The notes below the pieces were generated by a model. It was not told where the DNA came from, did not search any database, and saw only the letters and a list, made by a program, of their open reading frames with translations. Positions 34,222-43,273 of a stretch of DNA of 64,000 nt are shown here, in pieces. How positions within the stretch are numbered: position 1 is the first letter of the stretch; each line of letters begins with the position of its first letter. The translations under genes and the position numbers were made by a program. Source of the DNA: DASUPK01 sp963728875 (lineage in GTDB: Bacteria; Actinomycetota; Thermoleophilia; Solirubrobacterales; 70-9). The stretch covers positions 1 through 64,000 of the forward strand of contig CAVSLJ010000006.1 in assembly GCA_963728875.1 (NCBI GenBank), written 5' to 3'.

Positions 34222-34227
34222 TATTCT
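34222..34227 (+). promoter_or_regulatory. -10 box for the esterase-BVMO fusion gene
   Basis: TATTCT lies eight bases before GTG 34236 in a 24-base divergent gap, so the transcript is probably leaderless. Confidence 0.45.
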
Positions 34228-34235
34228 CCACGCCT

Positions 34236-36635
34236 GTGAGCCGGTACCTGCCTCGCCCGGTGGCGAAGCTCCTGACGCGCGTGCTGCAGCGCTCGGTCCA
34301 GCGCACCTGGATCCCGATCCGGGTGCAGCGCGCCTGGACCGAGGCCGCCGCCAGGATCACGCGCGTTCCCAGCGGCATCTCGATCATCCCCGGATCGCTC
34401 GGCGGAGTGCCGTGTGACCGGATCGACGCCGTTGGCTCAGATGCCTCGAAGGCGATCCTCTACCTGCACGGCGGCGCCTACGTCCTCGGCTCCCGACGCA
34501 CCCATCGCGGACTCGCGGCGCAGATCGCGCTTGCCGGCGGGGCGCCGGTTCACCTCCTCGAGTATCGGCTCGGACCCGAGCACACGCATCCAGCGGCGCT
34601 CGAGGACTCCCTCGCCGCCTATCGGGAGCTGATCGCATCGGGGATCGAGCCGAAGTCGATCGTGATCGTGGGGGACTCAGCGGGCGGGGGACTGACGGTG
34701 GCGCTGGCGACCAGGCTGCGTGAGGCGGGCGACCCGCTTCCCGGCGGGCTCGTCATCCTCAACGGCTGGTTGGACCTGACCTGCTCCGGCGCCTCGATGC
34801 AGATGAACGCGGGGCGCGACGCCGGCCTGCTCCGGCCCTGGACGGTCAACGGCGGGGAGCTCTATCGGGGCCCCACCGACCCGCTCGACCCGGAGCTGTC
34901 GCCGGTCGAGGGTGACCTTCAGGGCCTGCCGTCGACCTACATCCAGGTTGGCACGCACGACATCCTGCTCGATGACTCCGAACGCTTCGCCGACCGCGCG
35001 CGAGCCGCCGGCGTGGACGTCGGTTACGCCCGCTTCGAGGGGATGTGGCACGACTTCCAGCTCGCCGCCGGGCTGCTGCGCGAGGCCGACGAGGCGATGG
35101 CCGACCTCGCCGCGGCCCTGGATGACATCTGGGCCGGGCGCCCGCTGGCAAGCAGCGGCGGTCCCTCGGGCAACGGCGGCCCCTCGCACGAGCCCAGCGT
35201 GGCGATCATCGGTGCGGGGTTCGGCGGCATCGGCCTGGCGATCACCCTGAAGAAGGCGGGCGTCGGCGACCTGACGATCTTCGAGAAGGGCGACGGAGTC
35301 GGCGGCGTCTGGCGGGACAACACCTACCCGGGGGCGACCTGCGACGTGCCCTCGCACCTCTACTCGTTCTCCTTCGAGCCCAATCCGAACTGGAGCCGGC
35401 GTTACTCGCCGCAGCCGGAGATCCTTGACTACCTCGAGCGCTGCGTCGAGAAGTACGGCCTCCGGCCGAACCTGCGGCTCGGGACCGAGGTGGCCCGGGC
35501 TGATTTCGACGACGACTCCGGGCGCTGGAGGATCGCGACCGGTGACGGGGAGACGGTGGAGGCCGACGTCCTCGTCTCGGCCTGCGGCCAGCTCAGCCGG
35601 CCGGCGCTGACGCGGATCGAGGGCGCCGATCGCTTCAACGGGACGATCTTCCACACCGCCCGCTGGGACCACGGCGTCGATCTTCACGGCAAGAGGGTGG
35701 CGATCGTCGGCACCGGGGCCAGCACGATCCAGGTGGTGCCCGCGATCGCCGACCGCGTCGCCCAGCTCGACGTCTACCAGCGCTCGGCGCCGTTCGTGAT
35801 CCCGAAGAAGGACCGTCCCTACATGCCCTGGGAGCGGCGCCTCTTCCGCTGGTTCCCGCCCGCGCGGTGGATGGCGCGCTTCACGCAGTGGCTCTTCTTC
35901 GAGGTCTTCATCTCGGCCTTCAATCAGTGGCGGGGCATGGGCCGGCTCGGAGTCCGGATGTTCGAGCGCAACCTGGACGACCAGATCTCCGACCCGCAGC
36001 TGAAGCGCGCGCTGACGCCTGACCACGTGCTCGGCTGCAAGCGTGTGCTGATCTCTCCCGACTACTACGCCACCTTCGAGCGGCCGAACGTCGAGCTCAT
36101 CACGCAGGGGGTCCGGGAGCTGACGAAGAGAGGGGTGGTGGCCGAGGACGGAACGGAGCGCCCGGCCGACGTGATCGTCCTCTCCACGGGCTTCGAGAGC
36201 ACCAGGTTCCTCGCGCCGATGGACATCCGGGGACGCGACGGGCGCGACCTGAACGAGGTCTGGCGGGAGGGGGCGAACGCCTACCTCGGCATGGCGGTCG
36301 CCGGCTTCCCCAACCTCTTCGTCATGTACGGGCCGAATACGAACCTCGGCTCCGGATCGATCATCTTCCAGCTCGAGAGCCAGATGGCCTACATCGCCGA
36401 CGCGGTCGAGCGGCTGCGGCGCTCCGGCGGGTTGCTCTCGGTCCGGCCCGAGGTCCAACAGGCATTCGACAGCGAGATGCAGAGCCGCCTCTCCACCTCG
36501 GTCTGGCAGACCGGCTGCAACAACTGGTACGTGGACGAGCACGGCCGCAACACCAACAACTGGCCCGGCTTCACGGTCGAGTACCGGCGCCGGACCAGGC
36601 GGCTCGACCCGAGGGATTACGAGCTGATCGCGTAA
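34236..36635 (+). CDS. HSL-type esterase fused to Baeyer-Villiger/flavin monooxygenase
   Basis: 799 residues, GTG start eight bases after a TATTCT box. Residues 1-302 are an HSL-family alpha/beta hydrolase: YLHGGAYVLGSRRTH oxyanion motif (about 76-90), VGDSAGGGL nucleophile (Ser148), acid Asp in QVGTHDILL (Asp242) and His in GMWHDFQ (His272). A Gly/Ser/Pro-rich linker (about 305-319) joins a Class B flavin monooxygenase: IIGAGFGGIGLA, the BVMO fingerprint FNGTIFHTARW (about 467-477), the second Rossmann IVGTGAST, and DVIVLSTGF. A monooxygenase would make an ester from a ketone and the fused esterase would cleave it. Confidence 0.88.
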   Translation: MSRYLPRPVAKLLTRVLQRSVQRTWIPIRVQRAWTEAAARITRVPSGISIIPGSLGGVPCDRIDAVGSDASKAILYLHGGAYVLGSRRTHRGLAAQIALAGGAPVHLLEYRLGPEHTHPAALEDSLAAYRELIASGIEPKSIVIVGDSAGGGLTVALATRLREAGDPLPGGLVILNGWLDLTCSGASMQMNAGRDAGLLRPWTVNGGELYRGPTDPLDPELSPVEGDLQGLPSTYIQVGTHDILLDDSERFADRARAAGVDVGYARFEGMWHDFQLAAGLLREADEAMADLAAALDDIWAGRPLASSGGPSGNGGPSHEPSVAIIGAGFGGIGLAITLKKAGVGDLTIFEKGDGVGGVWRDNTYPGATCDVPSHLYSFSFEPNPNWSRRYSPQPEILDYLERCVEKYGLRPNLRLGTEVARADFDDDSGRWRIATGDGETVEADVLVSACGQLSRPALTRIEGADRFNGTIFHTARWDHGVDLHGKRVAIVGTGASTIQVVPAIADRVAQLDVYQRSAPFVIPKKDRPYMPWERRLFRWFPPARWMARFTQWLFFEVFISAFNQWRGMGRLGVRMFERNLDDQISDPQLKRALTPDHVLGCKRVLISPDYYATFERPNVELITQGVRELTKRGVVAEDGTERPADVIVLSTGFESTRFLAPMDIRGRDGRDLNEVWREGANAYLGMAVAGFPNLFVMYGPNTNLGSGSIIFQLESQMAYIADAVERLRRSGGLLSVRPEVQQAFDSEMQSRLSTSVWQTGCNNWYVDEHGRNTNNWPGFTVEYRRRTRRLDPRDYELIA

Positions 36636-36666
36636 CACCCGGCATACGTCCTGGACTGGCAGGCGG

Positions 36667-37026
36667 ATGCCCAACCTTTCCCTGATCGTCCGCCTGGTGT
36701 CCGGGGCCATCTTCATCGGCTTCGGTGTGGCGAAGTTCTTCAACCACGGCGCCGAGGCCGATTCGTTCGAGACCTACGGCCTCCCGTCCCCGGACGCCTT
36801 CGTCTACGTCATCGGCGTCATCGAGGTGGTGGGAGGAGCCATGCTGCTTTCCGGGCGAGGCACCCGCCTGGCCGCGCTGGTCCTGGCGGTCGACATGGTG
36901 GGCGCCATCGTCGTCTCTGGGATCAAGGAAGGAGAGCCGATCAGCCTGACCCTGGCGCCGCTCCTGCTGATCGGGATGCTCTACCTGCTCAGCTCAGGAC
37001 ATCGGGCGTATAACCGAGCTCCCTGA
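36667..37026 (+). CDS. DoxX-like membrane protein
   Basis: 119 residues with four predicted spans: LIVRLVSGAIFIGFGVAKFF, ALVYVIGVIEVVGGAMLL-like AFVYVIGVIEVVGGAML, LAALVLAVDMVGAIVV and LAPLLLIGMLYLL. The IFIGFGVAKFFNHGAEADSF start and EVVGG motif fit DoxX-like proteins. Its last 38 bases overlap the convergent threonine ammonia-lyase gene. Function unknown. Confidence 0.8.
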   Translation: MPNLSLIVRLVSGAIFIGFGVAKFFNHGAEADSFETYGLPSPDAFVYVIGVIEVVGGAMLLSGRGTRLAALVLAVDMVGAIVVSGIKEGEPISLTLAPLLLIGMLYLLSSGHRAYNRAP

Positions 37027-38143
37027 TCTGCTCGAGCAGGCGCTCGGCGTGCTCGGGCCCGCGCGTCTCCATCACCAGCTCGACGCCGGTCTCGCTGACC
37101 GAGAGGCCCACCCCTTCGCGCACGTGATCGACGTCGATCAGGTTGGCGCCGCCATCGCCGATCGCCGTGAGCAGGGCCGCCAGGGATCCCGGCTCGTCGG
37201 GGATCTTGGTGAAGATCCGCAGCCGCCTGCCGCGCCCGGTCTCGTGGTGGCGGGCGAGGTCGGCGAGGACGCCGGTGTCGATGTTGCCGCCCGAGAGGAT
37301 CACCACCGTTGTGCCGCTCGTCGCCGGCTGAACCTGCCCTCCGACGAGCGCGGCGACCCCCACCGCGCCGGCGCCCTCGACCACGAGCTTGGTCCGCTCC
37401 AGCAGCAGCATGATCGCGTCGGCGATCGCGTTCTCGTCGACCGTGACGATGTCGTCGAGCAGCTCATCGAGCAGCGGCGCCGTGATCTCGCCCGGATGCT
37501 TGACGGCGATCCCGTCGGCGAGCCCGCACTGCGAGCGGATTCCGATCACCTCGACGCCGCGCTCGACGGCCTTGATCGCGGTTGCGATCCCGGACGCGAG
37601 GCCGCCGCCGCCGATCGGGATCAGAACCTTCGAGAGGCCCTCGACCTCCTGCACCAGCTCCATGCCGATCGTCCCCTGTCCGGCGATCACCGCCGGGTCG
37701 TCGAACGGGTGAATGAAGTCGAGACCCTCACTCTCGGCGTGGGCGCGTGCGTCCTCGACGCAGGCCTCGATCGACTCGCCCTGGAGGACGATCTCGGCGC
37801 CTGACTCGCGCGCGGCGGCGATCTTCGCGAGAGGCGCGCGCTCGGGCATGAAGATGGTCGCCGCCAGATCGCGCGCCCGGGCGGCGTAGGCCACCGACTG
37901 GCCGTGGTTGCCCGCACTCGCGGCGACCACGCCCTTGGTCCGCTCGTCGAGTCCGGCGATCTTGTTGAGCGCGCCGCGCAGCTTGAAGGAGCCGGTGCGC
38001 TGCAGGTTCTCGGCCTTCAGAGCGATCTTGCCGCCGGTCGTCCGCGAGAGGTAGCGCGACTCGAACACGTAGGTGCGGCGGACCACGTCGGCGACGACCC
38101 CGCGGGCGCGCTCGACGTCGTCCAGGGAGACGCCCTGGCTCAA
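36989..38143 (-). CDS. Threonine ammonia-lyase (catabolic type, with ACT domain)
   Basis: 384 residues. TTG start at 38143 overlapping the RidA stop (TTGA); the longer upstream frame is a shadow of RidA. Fold-type II PLP enzyme: ENLQRTGSFKLRGALNKI (PLP-binding Lys in SFKLRG), ASAGNHGQSVAYAA, PIGGGGLASGIATAI and SGGNIDTG. An ACT-like domain occupies the last 70 residues (LRIFTKIPDEPGSLAALL). It deaminates threonine (and serine) to 2-oxobutyrate with ammonia via an unstable enamine. RidA directly upstream in the same operon is expected to hydrolyse that intermediate. Confidence 0.9.
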   Translation of the reverse strand: MSQGVSLDDVERARGVVADVVRRTYVFESRYLSRTTGGKIALKAENLQRTGSFKLRGALNKIAGLDERTKGVVAASAGNHGQSVAYAARARDLAATIFMPERAPLAKIAAARESGAEIVLQGESIEACVEDARAHAESEGLDFIHPFDDPAVIAGQGTIGMELVQEVEGLSKVLIPIGGGGLASGIATAIKAVERGVEVIGIRSQCGLADGIAVKHPGEITAPLLDELLDDIVTVDENAIADAIMLLLERTKLVVEGAGAVGVAALVGGQVQPATSGTTVVILSGGNIDTGVLADLARHHETGRGRRLRIFTKIPDEPGSLAALLTAIGDGGANLIDVDHVREGVGLSVSETGVELVMETRGPEHAERLLEQIRELGYTPDVLS

Positions 38144-38541
38144 GACGGGAGCGGGACGGTCGCGTCCATCTCGACCAGAGCGCCCTTGGGCAGGGCGGCG
38201 ACTCCGACCGTCGTGCGGACGGGGAATGGCTTCTCGAAGAAGGTCGCGTACACGTCGTTCACCTTCGGGAACTCCTCCATGTCCGTCAGGTAGATCCCGA
38301 CCCGGGCCGCGTCCTGGAGCCGGGTGCCCGCCTCCCGGCAGACCGCCTCGAGGCTCTCCAGGCAGCGGGCAGCCTGCTCGGCGATGCCGCCGTCGATCAG
38401 CTCGCCGCTCTGCGGATCGAGCGGGACCTGGCCGCTGCAATAGAGGACGCCGTTGGCGATCACGGCCTGCGAATAGGGACCGATGGGCTCGGGTGCGTCC
38501 CCGGTCTCGACCACTCGCCTGGTGCTATCTGCTGCGTCCAT
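38140..38541 (-). CDS. RidA family (YjgF/YER057c/UK114) enamine/imine deaminase
   Basis: 133 residues, ATG at 38541. PEPIGPYSQAVIANGVLYCSGQVPLDP is the typical N-terminus, GIAEQAARCLESLEAVCREAG and VGIYLTDMEEFPKVNDVYATFF follow, and PVRTTVGVAALPKGALVEMDATV includes the catalytic Arg in RTTVGVAALP. It hydrolyses 2-aminoacrylate/2-aminocrotonate from PLP enzymes. The stop overlaps the start of the threonine ammonia-lyase gene, so the pair is translated together. Confidence 0.92.
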   Translation of the reverse strand: MDAADSTRRVVETGDAPEPIGPYSQAVIANGVLYCSGQVPLDPQSGELIDGGIAEQAARCLESLEAVCREAGTRLQDAARVGIYLTDMEEFPKVNDVYATFFEKPFPVRTTVGVAALPKGALVEMDATVPLPS

Positions 38542-38577
38542 GCCGGATTCGCCCAGTATTTCAGTGATGATTCGCCG

Positions 38578-39283
38578 ATGAAAGCGCTGGCCATCGTGCA
38601 CCAGACGGACGCCGGTCCGGGCGTGTTCGCCGATGAGATGGCGGAGCGCGGGGTGGAGCTGCACGAGTGGCTCCTCTCGGAGCGGGGCACCGGGCCCCAG
38701 CTGGAGATCGCCGACTACGACGCGGTGCTCACCTTCGGGGGCGCCATGCACGCCGACCAGGAGGACCGCCATCCCTGGCTGCGCTTCGAGAAGGACTTCC
38801 TCGCGGCGATGGTCGACGACCGCATGCCCGTGCTCGCGGTCTGCCTGGGCTCACAGCTGTTCGCCGAGGCGGCGGGTGGCTCCGCCCGGCGGGCGAGCCA
38901 GCCGGAGATCGGCTGGTGCGGCATCGAGGTGACGGACGAGGGGAGGGACGATCCGGTCATCGGGCCGCTGGCGCCGAGCTTCGAGGCATTCCAGTGGCAC
39001 AGCTACGAGTCGCTGCCGCCCGAGGGCGCGGTGATTCTCGCCCGCAGCCCCGTCTGCGCGCAGGCCTACCGGGTGGGCGAGGCGGGCTGGGGGATCCAGT
39101 TCCACGCCGAGGTCAGCGCCAGCGACGCGAAGAGGTGGACCGACGACTACCGCTCCGACGAGGACGCCGTCCGGATCGGAGTGGATCCCGAGGCGCTGCA
39201 CGAGGAGACCCGAGCAGAAGATCGGCGACTGGAACCGGCTCGGACGGGAGCTCTGCGGCCGCTTCCTGGATTCGATCGTCTAG
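38578..39283 (+). CDS. Class I glutamine amidotransferase-like protein, C-terminal frameshift
   Basis: About 235 residues when read across a one-base shift near 39217. VLTFGGAMHADQEDRHPWL, PVLAVCLGSQLFAEAAGG (nucleophile Cys) and GWGIQFHAEV (catalytic His) are GATase1 family marks; it resembles YfeJ-like stand-alone amidotransferases. The frame in the sequence continues as HEETRAEDRRLEP, but the shifted frame gives KIGDWNRLGRELCGRFLDSIV and TAG at 39283, directly followed by a terminator hairpin. That ending matches the family, so the shift is probably an error. Confidence 0.75.
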
Positions 39284-39284
39284 G

Positions 39285-39310
39285 CCCGGCTTCCCTCCAT
39301 GGAGGCCGGG
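39285..39310 (+). terminator. Terminator hairpin after the amidotransferase gene
   Basis: CCCGGCTTCC-CTCCAT-GGAGGCCGGG forms a 10-bp stem (one G-U), two bases after the shifted-frame TAG at 39283. Its position supports that stop as the true gene end. Confidence 0.65.
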
Positions 39311-39324
39311 ATACTGCATGAGCG

Positions 39325-39716
39325 ATGTCGGAGGAGAACGCCGAGGTCCTGCGCCGCGTCTACGAGGTCGCTGAGGCCCAGGAGTCGACGGGCTCTTGGA
39401 GTTCGCAACCGATGACATCGTCTGGATCAGCGACCCGAGCTTTCCCGGCGGCGGCAGGCAGGACGGCAAGGAGAATGTTCGCCGCTGGTTGGCAAAGCTC
39501 TGGATCTACGACGAGGTCAAGGTCGAGGTCGAGGAGATCATCGACCTCGACGACAGGGCGCTGGGCGTCACCCGGTTCCACGGAGTGCCTGCGGATGGCC
39601 CTCCGGTGGACTGGACCTGGTGCCATCTCATGACGTTCAGGGATGGACTGATCTCTCAGGCGCAGAGCTTTCTTGACCGAACCGCCGCCCTCGAAGCCGC
39701 CGGCCTGCCGGAGTAG
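39325..39716 (+). CDS. SnoaL/NTF2-like protein, frameshifted near 39385
   Basis: About 130 residues if read across one shift. Start MSEENAEVLRRVYEVAEAQE is in one frame; MEFATDDIVWISDPSFPGGG, VRRWLAKLW, VEEIIDLDDRALGVTRFHGV and VDWTWCHLMTFRDGLISQA continue in the next. That series is typical of SnoaL-like NTF2-superfamily proteins. Function unknown. The stop touches the convergent SDR gene. Confidence 0.7.
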
Positions 39717-40460
39717 CTAGTCGGCCGTGACGTACGCGCCCGAGAGGCCGCCGTCGACCAGGAAGGTCGAGGCGGTCACGTAGGAGCTGTCGTCGCTCGC
39801 CAGGAAGAGCGCGCCCTGCGCGATCTCACGGGCCTCGGCGAAGCGGCCCATCGGCAGGTGGACCACGCGGCGGGCGGTCTCCGCCGGGTCCTTCGCGAAC
39901 AGCTCCTGGAGGAGCGGGGTGTTGACGGGTCCGGGGCAGAGCGCGTTGACGCGGACGCCGCGCTTGCCGAACTCGACGCCGAGCTCCCGGGAGAGGGCCA
40001 GCACGCCGCCCTTCGAGGCGGTGTAGGAGATCTGGGAGGTGGCGGCTCCCATCGTCGCGACGAAGGAAGCGGTGTTGATCACCGAGCCTCCGTCCGAGTC
40101 GAGCAGGCGGGGGATGCCGTACTTGCAGCAGAGGAAGACCGACTTCAGATTGACGTCCTGGACCCGCTGCCAGGTCTCCAGCGGGGTATCGAGCACCGAG
40201 GCATCTTCGGGCGGGTTGATGCCGGCGTTGTTGAAGAGGACGTCGATCCGGCCCATCTCGTCCGCTGCCTTCGCGTACATCTCGCGGACCGAGTCCTCGT
40301 CGGCGACGTCGGCCTGAAGCGCCAGCTCACCCTCTGCTCCCTCGGCGAGATCGACTCCCACCACCCGGGCGCCCTCCTCGGCGAAGAGACGGGCGGTCTC
40401 GGCGCCGATCCCGCTCGCCGCCCCCGTGATCACGCAGACCTTTCCATCGAGTCGTCCCAT
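39717..40460 (-). CDS. Short-chain dehydrogenase/reductase (classical SDR)
   Basis: 247 residues. VCVITGAASGIGAETARLFAEEG (TGxxxGIG), VLFNNAGINPPED (NNAG), catalytic Ser in INTASF and YTASKGG (YxxxK), then LCPGPVNTPLL. NAD-dependent oxidoreductase. It overlaps the ALDH stop by one base (TGATG), so alcohol/aldehyde steps may be linked. Substrate unknown. Confidence 0.9.
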   Translation of the reverse strand: MGRLDGKVCVITGAASGIGAETARLFAEEGARVVGVDLAEGAEGELALQADVADEDSVREMYAKAADEMGRIDVLFNNAGINPPEDASVLDTPLETWQRVQDVNLKSVFLCCKYGIPRLLDSDGGSVINTASFVATMGAATSQISYTASKGGVLALSRELGVEFGKRGVRVNALCPGPVNTPLLQELFAKDPAETARRVVHLPMGRFAEAREIAQGALFLASDDSSYVTASTFLVDGGLSGAYVTAD

Positions 40461-41833
40461 CAGCCCTCCGTGGCGTAGTAGACGTTCTTGACCTCGCTGT
40501 AGGCCTCGAGCGCGTCGGGGCCGAGCTCGCGGCCGACGCCCGATTGCTTGAAGCCGCCGAACGGCGTCGAGACTCGCACCGAGGTGTTCGAATTGATCGA
40601 AACCACACCGGTCTCGATCGCCCGCGCCACCCGCAGCGCCTTGGCGCCGTCGCGCGTCCAGACTGAGCCGGAGAGCCCGTAGATCGTGTCGTTGGCGATT
40701 TCGATCGCCTCGGCCTCGTCCTCGAATGGGATGACGCAGGCGACCGGGCCGAAGATCTCCTCGCGGGCCGGGCGGTCATCGTTGGAGACGGGAGCGAGGA
40801 TGGTGGGGGGGAACCAGTAGCCGGGGCCGTCGGGAGCGGTCCCCCGGAAGGCCACCGGCGCGTCGCCGTTGACGTAGGAGGAGACCGTCTCCAGCTGGTC
40901 GGCGGAGATCACGGGCCCCATCTGCGTCGATTCGTCGAGCGGATCGCCCACCTTGATCGAGGTCACCGCCTTCTCCAGCGCCGACATGAACTCGTCCATC
41001 GCCGAGCGCTCGACCAGGATCCGCGAGCGGGCGCAGCAGTCCTGGCCCGCGTTGCCGAAGACGGCCAGCGGAGCCGAGGAGGCGGCGGCTTCGAGGTCCG
41101 AGTCTCCGAAGATCACGTTGGCGGACTTGCCGCCGAGCTCGAGGGTGACGCGCTTGATCGTCGCCGCCGCGGTCTCCGCAATGCCGCGCCCGACCTCGGT
41201 CGAGCCCGTGAAGGCGACCTTGGCGACGTCGGGGTGCTCGACTAGGCGCTGCCCGGCGACGCTGCCCTTGCCCGGGACGACGTTGAGCACGCCCTCCGGC
41301 ACCCCGGCCTCCAGAGCGATCTTCTCGAGCTCGATGGCGGTGAGCGGAGTCAGCTCCGCGGGCTTCAGCACGATCGTGTTCCCGGCCGCGAGCGCCGGCG
41401 CGATCTTCCAGGAGGCGATCGTCAGTGGGAAGTTCCACGGCGTGATCAGGCCGACCACGCCGAGTGGCTCGCGGAAGGTCATGTCGACACCGCCGGCGAC
41501 GGGAATCGTCTTGCCCGTCAGCCGCTCGGGGGCGCCGGCGTAGTAGCGGAAGGTCTCGACCACCATTCCCATCTCGCCCCGGGCGTCGGAGATCGGCTTG
41601 CCCGCGTTCCGCGCCTCGAGCTCGGCGAGCTCGTCCTGACGGTCCGCGATCGCGTCGGTGAGCCGGTGAAGCAGAGCCGAGCGGTCTCCGGGCGAGAACT
41701 TCCTCCAGGATGGATAAGCCGTCTTGGCTCTCTCCACCGCTTCGTCAGTCTCCCGCGCACCGGCCCGAGGAAGCTCGGCCATCACCTCGGCAGTGGCCGG
41801 CTCGATGACCTGGATAGCGTCCTTGCTCGCCAT
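40460..41833 (-). CDS. Aldehyde dehydrogenase (aminoaldehyde-type)
   Basis: 457 residues. TPWNFPLTIASWKIAPALAAG, FTGSTEVGRGI (cofactor), VTLELGGKSANVIF with the general-base Glu in ELGGK and the nucleophile in NAGQDCCARSRI. Resembles gamma-aminobutyraldehyde/betaine-aldehyde dehydrogenases, oxidising an aldehyde to the acid with NAD(P). It is translated with the SDR downstream, and divergently beside a glutamine synthetase-like ligase, as expected for gamma-glutamyl amine breakdown (PuuA/PuuC-like). The assignment to that pathway is context inference. Confidence 0.9.
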   Translation of the reverse strand: MASKDAIQVIEPATAEVMAELPRAGARETDEAVERAKTAYPSWRKFSPGDRSALLHRLTDAIADRQDELAELEARNAGKPISDARGEMGMVVETFRYYAGAPERLTGKTIPVAGGVDMTFREPLGVVGLITPWNFPLTIASWKIAPALAAGNTIVLKPAELTPLTAIELEKIALEAGVPEGVLNVVPGKGSVAGQRLVEHPDVAKVAFTGSTEVGRGIAETAAATIKRVTLELGGKSANVIFGDSDLEAAASSAPLAVFGNAGQDCCARSRILVERSAMDEFMSALEKAVTSIKVGDPLDESTQMGPVISADQLETVSSYVNGDAPVAFRGTAPDGPGYWFPPTILAPVSNDDRPAREEIFGPVACVIPFEDEAEAIEIANDTIYGLSGSVWTRDGAKALRVARAIETGVVSINSNTSVRVSTPFGGFKQSGVGRELGPDALEAYSEVKNVYYATEG

Positions 41834-41845
41834 GATCCGACGATA

Positions 41846-41851
41846 TAGGGT
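41846..41851 (+). promoter_or_regulatory. -10 box of a leaderless transcript for the GS-like gene
   Basis: TAGGGT (within GATATAGGGT) ends six bases before ATG 41858 in the 24-base gap shared with the ALDH start. Confidence 0.5.
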
Positions 41852-41857
41852 CCGCGC

Positions 41858-43273
41858 ATGGCATCAGGGGAGAAGGGCAAGGAAGCTGCTCCCAGACCAG
41901 GCGGCCCCGGCGGCACCCGGGGCATGCTCTCGCTCGACGACCTGAAGAAGGCCGGCGAGGAGGGGACGATCGACACGATCGTGACCGCCTTCACCGACAT
42001 GCAGGGGCGGCTCTTCGGCAAGCGGATCGAGATCGAATACTTCCTGGACGAGGTCACCGGCCACGGGGTCGAGGGCTGCAACTACCTGCTGGCGCTCGAC
42101 ATGGACATGGAGCCGCTCCCCGGCTACGAGATGGCGAACTGGGAGGACGGCTACGGGGACTTCGGGATCATGCCCGACCTCTCGACGCTGCGGATGATCC
42201 CGTGGCTCGACCGGACCGCGATGGTCCTCGCCGACGTCGTCAACCACGACGGCAGCCCGGTGGTCGCCTCGCCCCGCCAGGTCCTGATCGCGGTCTACGA
42301 GAAGGCGAAGGAGATGGGCTTCACACCCTACGCGGCTTCCGAGCTCGAGTTCTACCTCTACAAGGAGAGCTACGCCGAGGCCTGGGAGAAGGGCTACAAG
42401 GACCTCACCCCGACCATCCCCTACATCCTCGATTACCACATCCTCGCCACCACCATGGACGAGCAGTACCTTGGCGCGATCCGCCGGGGGATGATGGGCG
42501 CCGGGATCCCGGTCGAGTTCTCGAAGGGCGAGGCCTGGTACGGCCAGCACGAGGTGAACTTCCGCTACGCGGACGTCGTGACCGCGGCGGACCGGCACAC
42601 GATCTACAAGAACGGCGTCAAGGAGATCGCCTTCCTCAACGAGATCTCGGCGAGCTTCATGGCGAAGCCGTCGGAGGACGACATCGGGAGCTCCTGCCAC
42701 ATCCACCAGAGCCTGGTGAACGAGGACGGCGAGAGCGCCTTCGTGGACGGCGACGGCGAGGAGACCGACACCTTCCGGCACTTCCTCGGCGGGATGCGGA
42801 ATCACATCCGCGAGCTCGCCCTGTTCGTGGCGCCGGCGATCAACTCCTACAAGCGCTACGCGGCCGAGAGCTGGGCGCCGACCTCGGTCTCCTGGGGCCG
42901 CGACAACCGGACCTGCGGCTTCCGGGTCGTCGGCCACGGCGAGTCACGCCGGGTCGAGTGCCGCATCCCCGGCGCCGATGCGAACCCCTACCTCGCCTTC
43001 GCGGCCCTGCTCGCGGCTGGGCTCGATGGGATCGAGAACCAGACGGATCCCGGCCCCGAGCTCAAGGGCAACGCCTATGAGGCCGGCGAGGCCGAGGCGT
43101 TCCCGGCCTCGCTGCGCGAGGCGGTCGCGCTCTGGGAGAAGTCGGACTTCGCGAAGAAGGCGTTCGGCGAGTCGGTCCACGAGCACTACCTGAACTACGG
43201 GCAGCTCGAGCAGGGCCTGTTCGACAAGGTCGTGACCGACTACGAGCGCAAGCGCATGTTCGAGAGGGGCTAG
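41858..43273 (+). CDS. Glutamine synthetase-like ligase (GlnA-like, possibly gamma-glutamyl-polyamine synthetase)
   Basis: 471 residues. A 25-residue Gly/Pro-rich extension precedes the GS beta-grasp domain (FTDMQGRLFGKRIEIEYFLD). Catalytic domain: ASELEFYLYKESY (metal Glu), GQHEVNFRYADVVTAADRH (metal Glu/His), GSSCHIHQSLVNEDG and NRTCGFRVVGHGESRRVECRIPGADANPYLAFAA. It lacks the typical GlnA adenylylation loop. Nearby ALDH/SDR and an APC permease suggest a gamma-glutamyl-amine ligase (PuuA/GlnA3-like) rather than assimilatory GS. Its start follows TAGGGT by six bases. Confidence 0.85.
   Translation: MASGEKGKEAAPRPGGPGGTRGMLSLDDLKKAGEEGTIDTIVTAFTDMQGRLFGKRIEIEYFLDEVTGHGVEGCNYLLALDMDMEPLPGYEMANWEDGYGDFGIMPDLSTLRMIPWLDRTAMVLADVVNHDGSPVVASPRQVLIAVYEKAKEMGFTPYAASELEFYLYKESYAEAWEKGYKDLTPTIPYILDYHILATTMDEQYLGAIRRGMMGAGIPVEFSKGEAWYGQHEVNFRYADVVTAADRHTIYKNGVKEIAFLNEISASFMAKPSEDDIGSSCHIHQSLVNEDGESAFVDGDGEETDTFRHFLGGMRNHIRELALFVAPAINSYKRYAAESWAPTSVSWGRDNRTCGFRVVGHGESRRVECRIPGADANPYLAFAALLAAGLDGIENQTDPGPELKGNAYEAGEAEAFPASLREAVALWEKSDFAKKAFGESVHEHYLNYGQLEQGLFDKVVTDYERKRMFERG

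Noticed and set aside
42658..42674. ATGGCGAAGCCGTC inside the GS-like gene, matching the tail of the structured repeat
   Set aside because: It encodes MAKPS in frame and lacks the arms and inner hairpin, so it is a chance match.
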